Positions 48,982 through 59,315 of a stretch of DNA of 64,000 nucleotides are shown in pieces. The stretch's first letter is position 1; each line of letters opens with the position of its first letter. A program made the position numbers and the translations under genes. Origin of the DNA: Planctobacterium sp047947135 (lineage in GTDB: Bacteria; Pseudomonadota; Gammaproteobacteria; Enterobacterales; Alteromonadaceae); assembly GCA_047947135.1 (NCBI GenBank), contig CP170457.1:1116001-1180000 (forward strand). The letters are read 5' to 3'. The notes under the pieces are model-generated. The model searched no databases, was not told the origin of the DNA, and saw only the letters and a program-made list of their open reading frames with translations.

Positions 48982-51900
48982 CTAGTCAAAAAACAGCTGG
49001 TAGTAGATATCCAGTGTGCTATCTACACTGCTTACTGCCTGTAAATAAAGATTTTTAGTCAGGTCGTAGCGTACTGTTACTTCTGAACTGGAGTCAAAAC
49101 CTACGCCATAGCCAACCTTAATGTTAGGCGCCACAGAGCCCGAAACAGCCACTTTGGTTTTATCTCCCTGTCCCTGGGTTTCTACACCAAAATTTTCCAA
49201 TCCTAATTTGTCACCGGCGCGAGCGAACAGGTTTTCACCTTTGCTTAATCCATAACTTAATAACACGTTCAGCGCGGCATCTTCTTGCGTTCCGGAGGAG
49301 CCACTTTGTAACGCCTTACCCCGCAATAGATAGGAAAGCGCTTCTGGTTGCGGTAAATCTGGTGTTGAAAACACTTCTACTTGGGGTTGCTGTGCCGAGC
49401 CGGAAACCTGTATTCCCGCAATAACATTATCTTCTGTCACTTGTGGGTCACGAATAGCTGAAATTTGCAGAGATGGATGCTCAAGTGGGCCCGCAAATAA
49501 TATATCGCCTTGCTTGATCAACAACTGTTGCCCAAATGCTTTGTAAAAGCCATCCACTAATGATAAATCCCCCAGCGCTTGCAAACGCTGTTCACGCAAA
49601 GTGATATCCAAGTCGCCGCGAAGAGAAGAAGTAAGACCAAACGCATCAATGTTTACAATGTTTTTTTGTTCTGGATCCACAAGCAGCTTTAACTGAATTT
49701 CAATATCTATCGGTGGCTGTTGCTGATTATTAGCACGGTCAGCAATGATAGTATCGCTAGAAGGACTCACGGCAGAGACTGGGACTTGCGTAATTTTAGC
49801 CAGGGCTTCAGGTACAATCAACGTGCCTTGTACAGCCAGTTTTTCTGGCTTGAATTGCAATTGAATATCCGGAGAAAACACCCCGGTTAAACGGGAGTGA
49901 TTATTCTTAAAAACCAGTTTTTCTCCGGTTAATTGCAACTCTCCGTGCCAGTCATTTTTCCATCTCAAATAGCCTGCTAGTTGGCCTGTACCGTCACCCA
50001 TTTTAAACGTACCGGAAATATCTGCCTGGCTTTCGGTTAACCGAATGACTTGTTCAATAGCACTGATATCCGTTTCGTACTGATTGAGCAGTACATGTCC
50101 TTGCGATAGGCGCATTTCCCCCAGCGCTTGCAAAGTGTCATTGCGGAAATTGACCTGGAGATCACCATTGATAAATCCGTCGAGTTCGTCCAGGGCAGGA
50201 ATAAACTCAGCCCATGGTCTCAAATCCAGCTGACGAACCTGCCAGTGGCTTTTGGCGATTCGGTTGTTAGGGTCGCTGTTGAGCTGGATGTCTGAGTTCA
50301 TGGTCCCTAGTTGCTGGCTGTCAAAGGCGATCTGGACTTGCACCCCTTGCAGGTCTGATTGCGCAGCCAACTGCACCGACTGAACGATAAATTCGCGGCT
50401 CTGATTCGGCCAGGACCACTTTAATGGTGTGATCGCCGCGTCCAGTGTTGCGACAGGTAATCCGGCCAAGGGCCACTCGCCAGATAAAGAAAAATTTAAT
50501 TCACTTTGGGTCGCGGGGCGTTTATTGGTGGCCAGAAAATACGGCATCAAAGACGTTAATTTAAGTTGTTGACCACGCAGAGCAAAGTGCAACGATTCTG
50601 AATCCCAAAAGAGTTTGTCGAAACACAGTTTTTCGCTGGCTTGAAACCAGCAATGGTCACTTACATCAGCACTCATCTCCAGCCAGTTTAGTTTGATTTG
50701 AGGCTGAACCTCAGCTAACCGGATGTCTGTTTTTGGCAGTGTAAAATTCCCCGACTGCCAAATACCTGACCAGCCCCCATTGCTCAAACTGCCCATAAAT
50801 TGATGGCGAATATGGGTATCTGGGCCCACGGCATGAAACTCGATTTGATGATCGCCAATGTGGCCGCTACTGGTCAGTTGAATTTCATCTAAGCGATATT
50901 CCTTAAAGAGCATCTGCTTAGCTTGCAAAGCAATTCCAAACGCCGAATCTTGCCAGACGATTTTTGCGGTTGCATCTACATCCGCAACTTGCAACTGCTG
51001 AAATTGTAACTTGCTTGCGGTCAGCTTGGCATCAATGTCAGGTTTTGATAAGGCGCCAGACCAAATTGCACTGCTTTGCAGTGTGCCTGAAAATTCGGGA
51101 TGAATCTGCTGAAAATCCCGAATGCTCAAATTACTGTTACCAGCGACTACTTGTTCAGCGTTGACGGACCCGTCAAAAACGAAGTGATTTTTCCCTAGCG
51201 TGATTGCGAATTCAGGCACCTCTATGGAAAGGTCTTTTTTAATACTGGCCGAGCCTTGTACCTGCAAAGGTTCTTTTAACCATTCACCTGCCAAGTCAAT
51301 GTCGCTCAGTTCTGCCTGCCAGTGTTGACCGTTCCACTGCACCCGTTGCTGTACTTCACCCGCCAGGTTGGCGGAGATTTCAGGCAAAAAGGCCTGACTT
51401 TGTAAGCTATCCAGTATCAGTTTTCCCTGCCACTGCAGCGCTTCCTCAATCGTCAGCTGTCCCTCAATCCGGGATGTTACTCCTTGCCACTCAGGTTGCG
51501 TGATCTTGATCGTCTGCGCAAGACGATTACCACTTGCTTGCCAGTCCAAAACAAAATCGGGTAAATCTGGCATGGCTACTCGAATATGTGCTTCGGAGTG
51601 CAAGGCTTGCAAGTTACCGTGCAACTTTAGATCCCCTGAGGAATAACTGAGCCTGGGGTGTAGTTGCTGCAATGGCAGTTTCGACCACTGCAACATTGAT
51701 GTGACAGGCAATTGCGGGGACGTTAGATCGACCTGAAGCTGCATGTCTGCCATTTGCTTGTGCTGATAAGACAATGTGGCGTTTAATCGCAGCGCGTCTA
51801 AGGCACCGCGACTGCTCAGTTTAATTTCGTTAACCGGCAAATCTGCTAATAGCGTTTCGTTTGCTGTCAGGGTCATCGAAGTGATGAGCTCTTTACCCAA

Positions 51901-52710
51901 CTGCAGCTGCCCGTCCAATCGCTTATCTTGATAGTTTGCGGCCATCCGATGAATAGCGACTTTTCCTGTTTCGATAGCAAAATCCTGTACTTGCAAACGG
52001 CTAATCTCAGGGCTATTCGATTGCAATTGTAAAGAGTCCAGAGAGAATCTGGAGACAGTGATGGGGAACGGCATGACAATATTGAAAGCCTTGACTGGTG
52101 AATACTGCCATTGGGGAATGGAGTCTAGCGGTGAGCTGCCCCCCGTTGTTGTGGCTGTTGTTCCGGATTGCTGGGCAACAGCGCTGTGCAAGGTAACTTC
52201 TGCGATGTCGAGGCGGTTTTGCAGAATCAGGTTGTGCAACTGCACTTGAGTGATTTCGACGCTCGGATTTTGGCTTTCAGTTATCCTTAATCGTTGCAGT
52301 TTCATTTTTTCTACCTGCAAAATAATCGGCAAGTTAAATTCGCTGCTATGGTTTCCCGAAGACGGATTTTGTGTAGAGCTGGATAAATTGATATCTAATG
52401 AGTTACTGGCAATTTGTTTGATGCAAAGGGTTTTGCTTAGCAGACAGGAGACATCTACGGATATGTTGATATGTCTGGCGGATAGCTGGATTTGTGAATC
52501 CCTGTAGGTGACTTGCTGCAAATGCAATGTATCCCACCAGGTACCACTTTTATATTCAATCTGAAGTGGCGTTATCTGCTGATTCACCAGGTTGATCAGT
52601 AGTTTCGAACCTGCAGGTAAAAACGCGACGAGTGCCAGCGAACCACTCAGCAACAATATTGTCAATGCGATATATACTATCAGGCGCTTTATGCTTAGCC
52701 AGCTAATCAC
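48982..52710 (-). CDS. tamB: Translocation and assembly module protein TamB
   Basis: 1242 residues. A single N-terminal membrane helix anchors it in the inner membrane. The long middle region is made of amphipathic beta repeats (AsmA-like, taco fold), and the C-terminal DUF490 domain ends in a Y-Q-L-F-F-D segment. TamB spans the periplasm and works with TamA in lipid transport and outer-membrane protein assembly. It starts with GTG at 52710, overlapping the tamA stop as GTGA, so translation is coupled. The length is close to E. coli TamB (1259). Confidence 0.95.
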   Translation of the reverse strand: MISWLSIKRLIVYIALTILLLSGSLALVAFLPAGSKLLINLVNQQITPLQIEYKSGTWWDTLHLQQVTYRDSQIQLSARHINISVDVSCLLSKTLCIKQIASNSLDINLSSSTQNPSSGNHSSEFNLPIILQVEKMKLQRLRITESQNPSVEITQVQLHNLILQNRLDIAEVTLHSAVAQQSGTTATTTGGSSPLDSIPQWQYSPVKAFNIVMPFPITVSRFSLDSLQLQSNSPEISRLQVQDFAIETGKVAIHRMAANYQDKRLDGQLQLGKELITSMTLTANETLLADLPVNEIKLSSRGALDALRLNATLSYQHKQMADMQLQVDLTSPQLPVTSMLQWSKLPLQQLHPRLSYSSGDLKLHGNLQALHSEAHIRVAMPDLPDFVLDWQASGNRLAQTIKITQPEWQGVTSRIEGQLTIEEALQWQGKLILDSLQSQAFLPEISANLAGEVQQRVQWNGQHWQAELSDIDLAGEWLKEPLQVQGSASIKKDLSIEVPEFAITLGKNHFVFDGSVNAEQVVAGNSNLSIRDFQQIHPEFSGTLQSSAIWSGALSKPDIDAKLTASKLQFQQLQVADVDATAKIVWQDSAFGIALQAKQMLFKEYRLDEIQLTSSGHIGDHQIEFHAVGPDTHIRHQFMGSLSNGGWSGIWQSGNFTLPKTDIRLAEVQPQIKLNWLEMSADVSDHCWFQASEKLCFDKLFWDSESLHFALRGQQLKLTSLMPYFLATNKRPATQSELNFSLSGEWPLAGLPVATLDAAITPLKWSWPNQSREFIVQSVQLAAQSDLQGVQVQIAFDSQQLGTMNSDIQLNSDPNNRIAKSHWQVRQLDLRPWAEFIPALDELDGFINGDLQVNFRNDTLQALGEMRLSQGHVLLNQYETDISAIEQVIRLTESQADISGTFKMGDGTGQLAGYLRWKNDWHGELQLTGEKLVFKNNHSRLTGVFSPDIQLQFKPEKLAVQGTLIVPEALAKITQVPVSAVSPSSDTIIADRANNQQQPPIDIEIQLKLLVDPEQKNIVNIDAFGLTSSLRGDLDITLREQRLQALGDLSLVDGFYKAFGQQLLIKQGDILFAGPLEHPSLQISAIRDPQVTEDNVIAGIQVSGSAQQPQVEVFSTPDLPQPEALSYLLRGKALQSGSSGTQEDAALNVLLSYGLSKGENLFARAGDKLGLENFGVETQGQGDKTKVAVSGSVAPNIKVGYGVGFDSSSEVTVRYDLTKNLYLQAVSSVDSTLDIYYQLFFD

Positions 52711-54443
52711 AGTGCGGCCCCCATAGCAAAGTGGAAACGCCAGGTTGATTCTGTGTCACTATTGCCTCTGGCCAGGTAAAACCGAATAGGGCCGATGATA
52801 GTAGACCAGTGCAGGCCAATTCCTAAGCCAGTTGCCGGATCTTTTAAAAATTCGTCAGAGGCATTGCCGACATCGGCAAAAGCCGCCAGGCGCCATTTTT
52901 CGTTTAATTCGTAACTGTATTCAATACTGCTGGTGTAGAGGTATTTGCCACCTATCAGTTGTTCGCTTTCGTCCTGTGGTGCCAGACTTTGATAACCAAA
53001 GCCACGAATACTTTGGTCACCGCCAGCGAAATAGCGCAACGATGAAGGGACTTCCTGAAAACTATTGGTGGCAATGGCCCCCAAATCAGCGCGCCAGAAT
53101 ACTCGATGCTCGCCAAAGCTTCTTAGCCATCTACTTTGTGCGGTGATACGCCCTAAATTAATATCACTAAGCAGGCTGTCAGAGGCACCTTCGAAGGTAA
53201 TGATTTGCCTATCACCCCACGCTGGATTTAAAGCACCGTCGGAACGAAGGCGGCTAAGGGTGATGCCGGGAATCAGCAAAGCGGTGGTTTGCTTGTCCTG
53301 TCCCCCCTGGACAAAAGATTCCTGGTCATAACGCAAAAAGCCTATGCTGTTCCATTCTTTTTCCGACCAGGCCCAATGACGTTTGACTGCCAGACTGATG
53401 GTATCGCTGCGGGTATCATTGTCATCGGTACTTTTCACTCCCAATTGCAATGTGACAAAGTTCTTAGTCGGGTTTTTTAGCGGAATTTTGTAATTGACGC
53501 TGGCTAATTGTTCTGGCCTGGATACAAACAATTCCGTCTCCAGTGAATGACCATCGATATTCAGTCTGGGACGCTGCCAGCCAATAGTCGTCCTGGCACC
53601 CGTATCTGAAGAGTACCCAACACCGAAGTTAACAATGTGTCGCGGCTTTTGTTGCACCGTCAGCAGTAAAGGCACGTGATCCGCGTTCCGTGCGTCAAGT
53701 AAGGGGCGCAGTGAGACCTGTTCAAAATAACCCGTTTGTTTAAGTTGCTGTGTAAAGACATTTAACAGGTTTGCATCATAATGATCACCCGGACTAAAGG
53801 TTTGGACATCGGTCACCAGATTGAGCAGTTCTGGCTCGATATCTCCTTGTATCTGACCAAATCGATAGCGCTTCCCCGTGTCGGCATGGAGTGTGATGGT
53901 TGCCTTATTTTCCTGGGGATGAATAGTTAATTGCTTTTGATTGAAGCGAAAATCCAGATATCCCCGCAATATTGCCGTACTAATCAGATTACTTTTACCT
54001 TCCTCATAGTCTTTATGGTTGATGGGGGAACCTGATTGCAGTGGAAAGCTTGCCAACGCCGATTGCAGAATCGGGTCATTTTTACCCTCGCCTAGTAATA
54101 TCAGATTGGTATTGCTTACCGTGACACGCGGCTCGAGCTGCAACTCCAATTGCCAGATATCGCAGCTATTTGTGTCATTGGGCTCGAATGTTTGTATCTG
54201 ATACTGGTAATATCCCAGTCCGTGCAATGCCTTTTGCAGGGCAGCTTCAAGTTTTTTACGATAATGTTGTGAAATAATACAATCGTTGGGAGCCGGGTAT
54301 ACGGTCAGGTGGGCATTAATATTGTCAGCAAGTGCTCGTTCAATGTTTTTTCCGGGGGAGATTGTGACTGCCTGAGCGGGAGCAATACCAAAGCCCATTA
54401 GAATGGCGCAGATACATGTGGCGAAGAATCGCTGTTTTTCCAT
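52707..54443 (-). CDS. tamA: Translocation and assembly module protein TamA
   Basis: 578 residues from the ATG at 54443, which gives a proper signal peptide ending A-P-A-Q-A and the length of E. coli TamA (577); the frame is open 25 codons further upstream. It has three POTRA-like domains in the first 260 residues, then a 16-strand Omp85 barrel. The barrel carries the signature motif R-F-F/Y-A-G-G-D-Q-S-I-R-G-F-G-Y near 480 (here S-L-R-Y-F-A-G-G-D-Q). It is an outer-membrane partner of TamB. Confidence 0.95.
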   Translation of the reverse strand: MEKQRFFATCICAILMGFGIAPAQAVTISPGKNIERALADNINAHLTVYPAPNDCIISQHYRKKLEAALQKALHGLGYYQYQIQTFEPNDTNSCDIWQLELQLEPRVTVSNTNLILLGEGKNDPILQSALASFPLQSGSPINHKDYEEGKSNLISTAILRGYLDFRFNQKQLTIHPQENKATITLHADTGKRYRFGQIQGDIEPELLNLVTDVQTFSPGDHYDANLLNVFTQQLKQTGYFEQVSLRPLLDARNADHVPLLLTVQQKPRHIVNFGVGYSSDTGARTTIGWQRPRLNIDGHSLETELFVSRPEQLASVNYKIPLKNPTKNFVTLQLGVKSTDDNDTRSDTISLAVKRHWAWSEKEWNSIGFLRYDQESFVQGGQDKQTTALLIPGITLSRLRSDGALNPAWGDRQIITFEGASDSLLSDINLGRITAQSRWLRSFGEHRVFWRADLGAIATNSFQEVPSSLRYFAGGDQSIRGFGYQSLAPQDESEQLIGGKYLYTSSIEYSYELNEKWRLAAFADVGNASDEFLKDPATGLGIGLHWSTIIGPIRFYLARGNSDTESTWRFHFAMGAAL

Positions 54444-54593
54444 AAACCGAAAGATGAGCCTGCACTGGTTAAAGGTGCAATTATACGTGTTGTGAGTAAT
54501 TAAAAACAGGAATAACACGGCCTTTTAATGATTCAAGGATTGATGTAAAACGACGATTGGAGCAACCAGTGGTTGCAGGAGAACGACTATACC

Positions 54594-55349
54594 GTGCGCG
54601 GGATATTGAGTGTTTTGTTAATTTGCAGCAGTTTCTGTCTATCGGCTGAGACTCTGCGGGTGGCCGTGGCGGCTAATTTTATCGAGGTCGTTGATGCGTT
54701 AGTGGTGCAATTTAAGCAATCCCACGAGGCGGACATCCAAGTGATTGCCGGCTCTTCTGGGAAGCTGTATGCACAAATTCGTCATGGCGCACCGTTTGGC
54801 TTGTTTTTATCTGCGGATCAGGAAAAACCGCATAGCCTGATTAAGGACAAGGTTGCCGATGCTGATAGTCTGGTCACCTATGCACAAGGACGACTGGTTC
54901 TTTTGAGTAGTTCACCAGGGCTCGTTGTTACTGGTCCGGAAGTGCTCGATTCAACTGGTCTACAACGTCTGGCCATTGCCAATCCTAAATTGGCGCCCTA
55001 CGGTGCGGCTGCAGTATCGTTCCTCACAGCGACCGATAATCTAACAAGTACTCGTGATAAATGGGTGATGGGAGAGAATATCTCACAAACGTTTCAATAC
55101 GTTTATACCGGCAACGCACAGTTGGGCTTAGTAGCAAGATCACAAGTCAATAGCCTGAAGGGAAAACCCGATTTTAGCTATTGGTTGGTGCCTGCCGAAC
55201 TGCATACGCCGATAAAACAAGATATGGTCCTTTTACGCTCGGCTCAGAATAATCAACAGGCACGGGCATTTTGGTATTTTATGCAAAGTGATGATGCGAA
55301 AGGCATTATTACCGGGTTTGGTTATGATGTACCGAATCCAACAATGTAG
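54594..55349 (+). CDS. modA: Molybdate ABC transporter, periplasmic binding protein ModA
   Basis: 251 residues from the GTG at 54594, which gives the best signal peptide (R-G-I-L-S-V-L-L..C-L-S-A-E-T-L); a TTG seven codons upstream is possible. ModA motifs are V-A-V-A-A-N-F, A-G-S-S-G-K-L-Y-A-Q-I-R-H-G-A-P-F-G-L-F-L-S-A-D, A-Y-G-A-A-A-V-S-F and V-Y-T-G-N-A-Q-L-G. It binds molybdate/tungstate oxyanions. It is the first gene of modABC; no modE or Mo-cofactor riboswitch was recognised upstream. Confidence 0.92.
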   Translation: MRGILSVLLICSSFCLSAETLRVAVAANFIEVVDALVVQFKQSHEADIQVIAGSSGKLYAQIRHGAPFGLFLSADQEKPHSLIKDKVADADSLVTYAQGRLVLLSSSPGLVVTGPEVLDSTGLQRLAIANPKLAPYGAAAVSFLTATDNLTSTRDKWVMGENISQTFQYVYTGNAQLGLVARSQVNSLKGKPDFSYWLVPAELHTPIKQDMVLLRSAQNNQQARAFWYFMQSDDAKGIITGFGYDVPNPTM

Positions 55350-55385
55350 AGCGTTTAATCTGACAGAGGTCTTAGTGACGTAACC

Positions 55386-56081
55386 ATGCAATTTTCAGAA
55401 GCAGACTGGCAGGCAATCTTGCTCACTATCAAGTTAGCAGCAACAACAACGACACTTTTGTTGCTGTTGGGAACGCCGCTAGCCTGGTGGCTGGCCAGAA
55501 CGCAAAACAGGGTAGCTGCGGTCATCGGGGCACTGGTGGCATTGCCGCTGGTTTTGCCTCCCACCGTAATCGGTTTCTATCTGCTACTGGCGTTTGCCCC
55601 CGACGGTATAATTGGTGCTATTACCCAGCCGTTGGGCCTGGGTACATTGGCGTTTACATTCTGGGGGCTGGTGATTGCGTCGATGCTCTATTCTTTGCCA
55701 TTCGTTGTGCAACCACTACAGAACAGCTTTGCTGAGTTAGGCGAACGTCCGTTAGAGGTCGCGGCGACTCTGGGGGCAGGTCCTCTGGATCGGTTTTTTC
55801 ATGTTGTCGTGCCAATGTGCCGTAGTGGTTTTCTTAGCGCCGCGATTCTGGGTTTTGCGCATACGGTAGGGGAGTTTGGTGTGGTGCTGATGATTGGTGG
55901 CAATATCCCTGAAGAAACACGGGTTGTTTCCATTCAGATATACGATCACGTAGAGGCACTGGAGTATTCTCAGGCTAATAGCCTGTCGCTTATTATGATC
56001 GGTTTTTCGTTCATAGTGTTGCTCAGCCTGTTTATGATTCAGCAGCGACGTAAATTGCGTCATAAAGGACTGATGTGGTGA
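55386..56081 (+). CDS. modB: Molybdate ABC transporter permease ModB
   Basis: 231 residues with five or six membrane segments and the binding-protein-dependent permease signature (E-V-A-A-T-L-G-A-G-P-L-D-R-F-F near 130, which contacts ModC). P-L-V-L-P-P-T-V-I-G-F-Y is the characteristic ModB pore helix. Its stop overlaps the modC start. It is an inner-membrane homodimer. Confidence 0.95.
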   Translation: MQFSEADWQAILLTIKLAATTTTLLLLLGTPLAWWLARTQNRVAAVIGALVALPLVLPPTVIGFYLLLAFAPDGIIGAITQPLGLGTLAFTFWGLVIASMLYSLPFVVQPLQNSFAELGERPLEVAATLGAGPLDRFFHVVVPMCRSGFLSAAILGFAHTVGEFGVVLMIGGNIPEETRVVSIQIYDHVEALEYSQANSLSLIMIGFSFIVLLSLFMIQQRRKLRHKGLMW

Positions 56082-57184
56082 GGCCCGAACACGTGACGTC
56101 AAATAGCAATCCCGTTTTGGCACTGAGGATACGCGCTGTGCCGCAAGCCCATGATGCCCCGATACCATTGCAGATTGATGCTGACCTTTCCTGCTCTGGT
56201 ATTACTGCCATTTATGGGCCGTCTGGTGCAGGGAAAACAACACTGTTACGCTGTATTGCTGGCCTACATAACATGACAGGGGCTGAAATACGGTTCGCGG
56301 AACAAGTATGGCAGTCAGAGGAAAGCTTTGTCCCACCACACCAAAGGCAAATTGGTTATGTCTTCCAGGAGCCGGGGTTATTTCCCCATTTAAATGTCGC
56401 AGGCAACCTGATGTTTGCCCAAAAGCGCAGTTTTCAACATTGCAGTTCTGCTTATCAACAACAAGTCATTGATATTCTTGAGATAGAACCATTATTGTCT
56501 ACTTCAGTGATGTTACTTTCCGGGGGAGAACGTCAGCGAGTCGCAATCGCCAGAGCTTTGATGAGTTGTCCTGGTTTGCTATTGCTGGATGAGCCGCTTT
56601 CTGCTCTGGATGAGCAGCGTAAAAAACGGATCTTGCGTTATTTAGAGGAGTTACAACAAACTCTGAGCTTGCCTATGCTGTATGTCAGTCATCAACGTGA
56701 TGAAGTCATTCAATTGGCCGATCAGGTTCTCATGCTTGAGAATGGTAAGTTGAAAACGCTTGGTCCTCCCAGTGAAGTGTTCGCAGATGTCAGTGAGCCG
56801 AAGCAACTAGAAAGTGTTTTGTCTGGTGTTGTTGCCCGAAAGCACCAGCAGTGGCAATTACTGGAGATGGACTGCAATGGTTTTTCTGTCTGGTTACAGG
56901 ATCATGGGCATGCCCCACAAGCACGATTAAAAGTACGAATTTTACCCAAAGATGTCAGTATTTCTCTGACAAAAAACGACGCATCCAGCATGTTAAATAT
57001 TGTACCAGGGATTGTTGAGCATATTGATGAAGTTGCCGATTCTCCCAGTTTGATTGTGACATTAAATGTGGCGGATAATCGCCTGTTTGCCAACATTACC
57101 CGTTATTCCAGCCAACGCTTAAATCTGCAGCCGGGTATGGCAGTGTGGGCACAAATTAAATCACTGGCGGTGCTCAGCCAGTAA
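56075..57184 (+). CDS. modC: Molybdate ABC transporter ATP-binding protein ModC
   Basis: 369 residues. The ABC ATPase domain has Walker A G-P-S-G-A-G-K-T-T, Q-loop V-F-Q-E-P-G-L-F-P-H, signature L-S-G-G-E-R-Q-R-V, Walker B L-L-L-L-D-E-P-L-S-A-L-D and switch His in S-H-Q-R-D-E. A C-terminal Mop/TOBE-like domain (about 300-369) binds oxyanion and can mediate trans-inhibition. The start is GTG at 56075 or 56078 (AGGA at 56065 suits either), overlapping modB. Confidence 0.94.
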   Translation: MVRPEHVTSNSNPVLALRIRAVPQAHDAPIPLQIDADLSCSGITAIYGPSGAGKTTLLRCIAGLHNMTGAEIRFAEQVWQSEESFVPPHQRQIGYVFQEPGLFPHLNVAGNLMFAQKRSFQHCSSAYQQQVIDILEIEPLLSTSVMLLSGGERQRVAIARALMSCPGLLLLDEPLSALDEQRKKRILRYLEELQQTLSLPMLYVSHQRDEVIQLADQVLMLENGKLKTLGPPSEVFADVSEPKQLESVLSGVVARKHQQWQLLEMDCNGFSVWLQDHGHAPQARLKVRILPKDVSISLTKNDASSMLNIVPGIVEHIDEVADSPSLIVTLNVADNRLFANITRYSSQRLNLQPGMAVWAQIKSLAVLSQ

Positions 57185-57218
57185 GCCTTTTAGCCTGAGT
57201 TGGGCGAGTCGCTGTTTT

Positions 57219-58076
57219 TTAACACTGTTGCAGCATGGCGTGCACAAACCGTTGTGGTGATTCAGCATCCAAATTGAAATACAGTGACGGCTCGATTAGT
57301 TCCAGTTCCATCGCCATATATCGGTTGTTATAGCGCACAAAATCCAGACGGGCATAGAGTGTTTTACCGGGTATGCAGGACAACGTATCCTGTGCGATGC
57401 ACAATAACTCAGCATCCGGTATGACACTGAAAAGCTGGCCGCCATGCTCCTCCTGTACCCTGAAGTCCCCTGACTTTGGCACTTTCTTGATGGCGTGACT
57501 AAATTGTTCACCGAAGTAAAATAGTGAGTACTCGCCTTCTTCCATAATATTGCGAATAAAGGGCTGGAGCATGAATTCTCGGCGCTGGAAAATATTCTGA
57601 TATTGCGCTAATTGGCCGGTTAGATTGCTTCGAGTGAGGCGATAAGTGTGGTCGGCATTGGCACTGATAACAGGTTTAATCACCAGTTCATCACAGGAAA
57701 ACTGCGTAAATGCAGAATTTACCGTGTCGCTGTCAAGCTGATTAGGAAATAGCGTTGGAACGATAGCAATTCCAGCCTCTTGTACATCCTGCAAATAGGT
57801 CTTACTGATATTCCATTTAACTGTGGTCAGATCATTCAGCAGTCTTGATTCAGATTCAATGGTTTCCAGACAATGCAGGAAGGCGTCAGCATCCTGCTGA
57901 TAGTCCCATGGACTGCGAATAATCACCAAATCGTAGTCTGACCAATTGATTCCGGTTGCCCGCCAGGAAACGGTTTCTACTTGCCAGCCGACATGCTTAA
58001 GTGGTTCATGTAGCAGGTCATCGTAGACGTAAAAATCCGCAATGGAGTCCATGGATAAAAAGGCACAACGAGGCAT
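57219..58076 (-). CDS. ATP-grasp enzyme (RimK/glutathione-synthetase-like) of unknown substrate
   Basis: 285 residues from the ATG at 58076 with AGGGA upstream; the longer frame adds an unlikely hydrophobic leader. It has ATP-grasp features: D-Y-D-L-V-I-I-R-S-P-W-D-Y family motif near 60, L-V-I-K-P-V-I-S-A-N-A, F-M-L-Q-P-F-I, and the metal-binding M-E-L-E-L-I-E-P-S-L-Y-F near the C terminus. This family (including DcsG of D-cycloserine biosynthesis) joins a carboxylate to an amine or thiol with ATP. The substrate is unknown. It is convergent with modC. Confidence 0.85.
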   Translation of the reverse strand: MPRCAFLSMDSIADFYVYDDLLHEPLKHVGWQVETVSWRATGINWSDYDLVIIRSPWDYQQDADAFLHCLETIESESRLLNDLTTVKWNISKTYLQDVQEAGIAIVPTLFPNQLDSDTVNSAFTQFSCDELVIKPVISANADHTYRLTRSNLTGQLAQYQNIFQRREFMLQPFIRNIMEEGEYSLFYFGEQFSHAIKKVPKSGDFRVQEEHGGQLFSVIPDAELLCIAQDTLSCIPGKTLYARLDFVRYNNRYMAMELELIEPSLYFNLDAESPQRFVHAMLQQC

Positions 58077-58183
58077 ACTATTCCCTAACACAGGTACGCA
58101 AAAAATTGCCGATGAAGGTAGCACAACTGCGGCGATGAGTGCCAATGCTAAAGCGTAATATGGCCAACAAAACGATGATTCGG

Positions 58184-58222
58184 TGCCCTCACTTTAAAAG
58201 ACTCGTTGCCCTCACTTTAAAA
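58184..58222. repeat. 16-bp direct repeat at the 3' end of the barrel gene
   Basis: TGCCCTCACTTTAAAA occurs exactly at 58184-58199 and 58207-58222 (period 23). The second copy overlaps the stop codon of the outer-membrane barrel gene. Confidence 0.9.
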
Positions 58223-59155
58223 ATGATAATTGAACATCAGGCTCAAGGCATTTTGCTGATAAATCTGCTGTGGATTGTTTGAGTCATTTTCAGATCGGCT
58301 GTACAACAACGTTGTAGTAAAGCGCTCTGTAAAATTTGAGGTGAGTTCCACTTCCCATTCATCCCTTTTATCCAGTCTAAAGTCGGTAATCAGCGGGTCT
58401 ACTACTTCATCATAGTCGCGACGCTGGTAGAGATAAGCCAGCTTGAGCTCATGGTCCCAGCCATAAACGGGAAATGTGTAGAGGTAACTCAGGTGTAACT
58501 GTTGTTCATCGTAAGTAAATTGCGCATTATCTGTCTCTTCCTGACGGTATTTGCCACCAAATTGCCAGTAATGGCGGGTTCCCTGCAAAAAGTAATATAT
58601 ATCCGCTGATAGCATATCGCTGGAGCCTGAGCGTCCTTCGTCGGTAAATACTTCCTTGTTAGCTCGTCGGTAACTGAGATCCATATACCAAAACTTATTT
58701 AAAAAGAACGAGACATAAGGTGAAACTTGTTCGATCTGCAAAAAGTCCTTATTGCCTAACTCCGCCTCAATATAGTGAGCCCGCACCCCTCCTGAAAAGC
58801 GTTGCCACTTGTGCCGAAAACTGCCAGAAAGAATATGTAATTTGGTATCAAGTTCGCTGCTATGCCGGTAATTCTTGGTGGAGAAACTATAAGCCGCCGA
58901 GTATTGCATGTCATCTGATGCAAGATAGCGATACCGGGCACTAGCATACAGTTTGGCGCTGTCACCGCCCTCCGATGTGATATTGTCAATTTCATCCACA
59001 ACAATAATGGAATCATTGGCAATGCCAGTTTCCAGCTCAACGCGCCAGTCGTGGGGCGACTCCTGTTGATTAGCCAAAACCTGTTGGGGCAGAAAAATAA
59101 GCCAAACAAGAATGATATTGCGCGTTAGTTTATGAGCAAGCATCATCTTGCTAAA
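58217..59155 (-). CDS. Outer-membrane beta-barrel protein of unknown function
   Basis: About 312 residues if it starts at the ATG at 59155 (followed by two more Met codons); the longer frame from 59224 would push the signal peptide inward. The signal peptide ends near V-L-A-N-Q. The mature part is a series of amphipathic strands with aromatic girdles (S-A-A-Y-S-F-S, Y-V-S-F-F-L-N-K-F-W-Y-M-D-L-S-Y) ending in N-Y-H-F, the outer-membrane insertion signature. It resembles uncharacterised barrels of the DUF560/surface-assembly type. It may share a transcript with the downstream ATP-grasp gene. Confidence 0.75.
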   Translation of the reverse strand, partial: FSKMMLAHKLTRNIILVWLIFLPQQVLANQQESPHDWRVELETGIANDSIIVVDEIDNITSEGGDSAKLYASARYRYLASDDMQYSAAYSFSTKNYRHSSELDTKLHILSGSFRHKWQRFSGGVRAHYIEAELGNKDFLQIEQVSPYVSFFLNKFWYMDLSYRRANKEVFTDEGRSGSSDMLSADIYYFLQGTRHYWQFGGKYRQEETDNAQFTYDEQQLHLSYLYTFPVYGWDHELKLAYLYQRRDYDEVVDPLITDFRLDKRDEWEVELTSNFTERFTTTLLYSRSENDSNNPQQIYQQNALSLMFNYHF

Positions 59156-59315
59156 CATCCCTGCTGCTATCTCTATATTTGTGCTGTTTATAAAAAAGTT
59201 TGTCATATAAGGAATAATACCCAATCATTAGGCGTTGTATAAGTAGAGCGAGTATTAGTTCCCTCGCTCCAGCAATTTAACCTCGGTTGTTTTGCTGATT
59301 ATTTTTACCTAAGGT

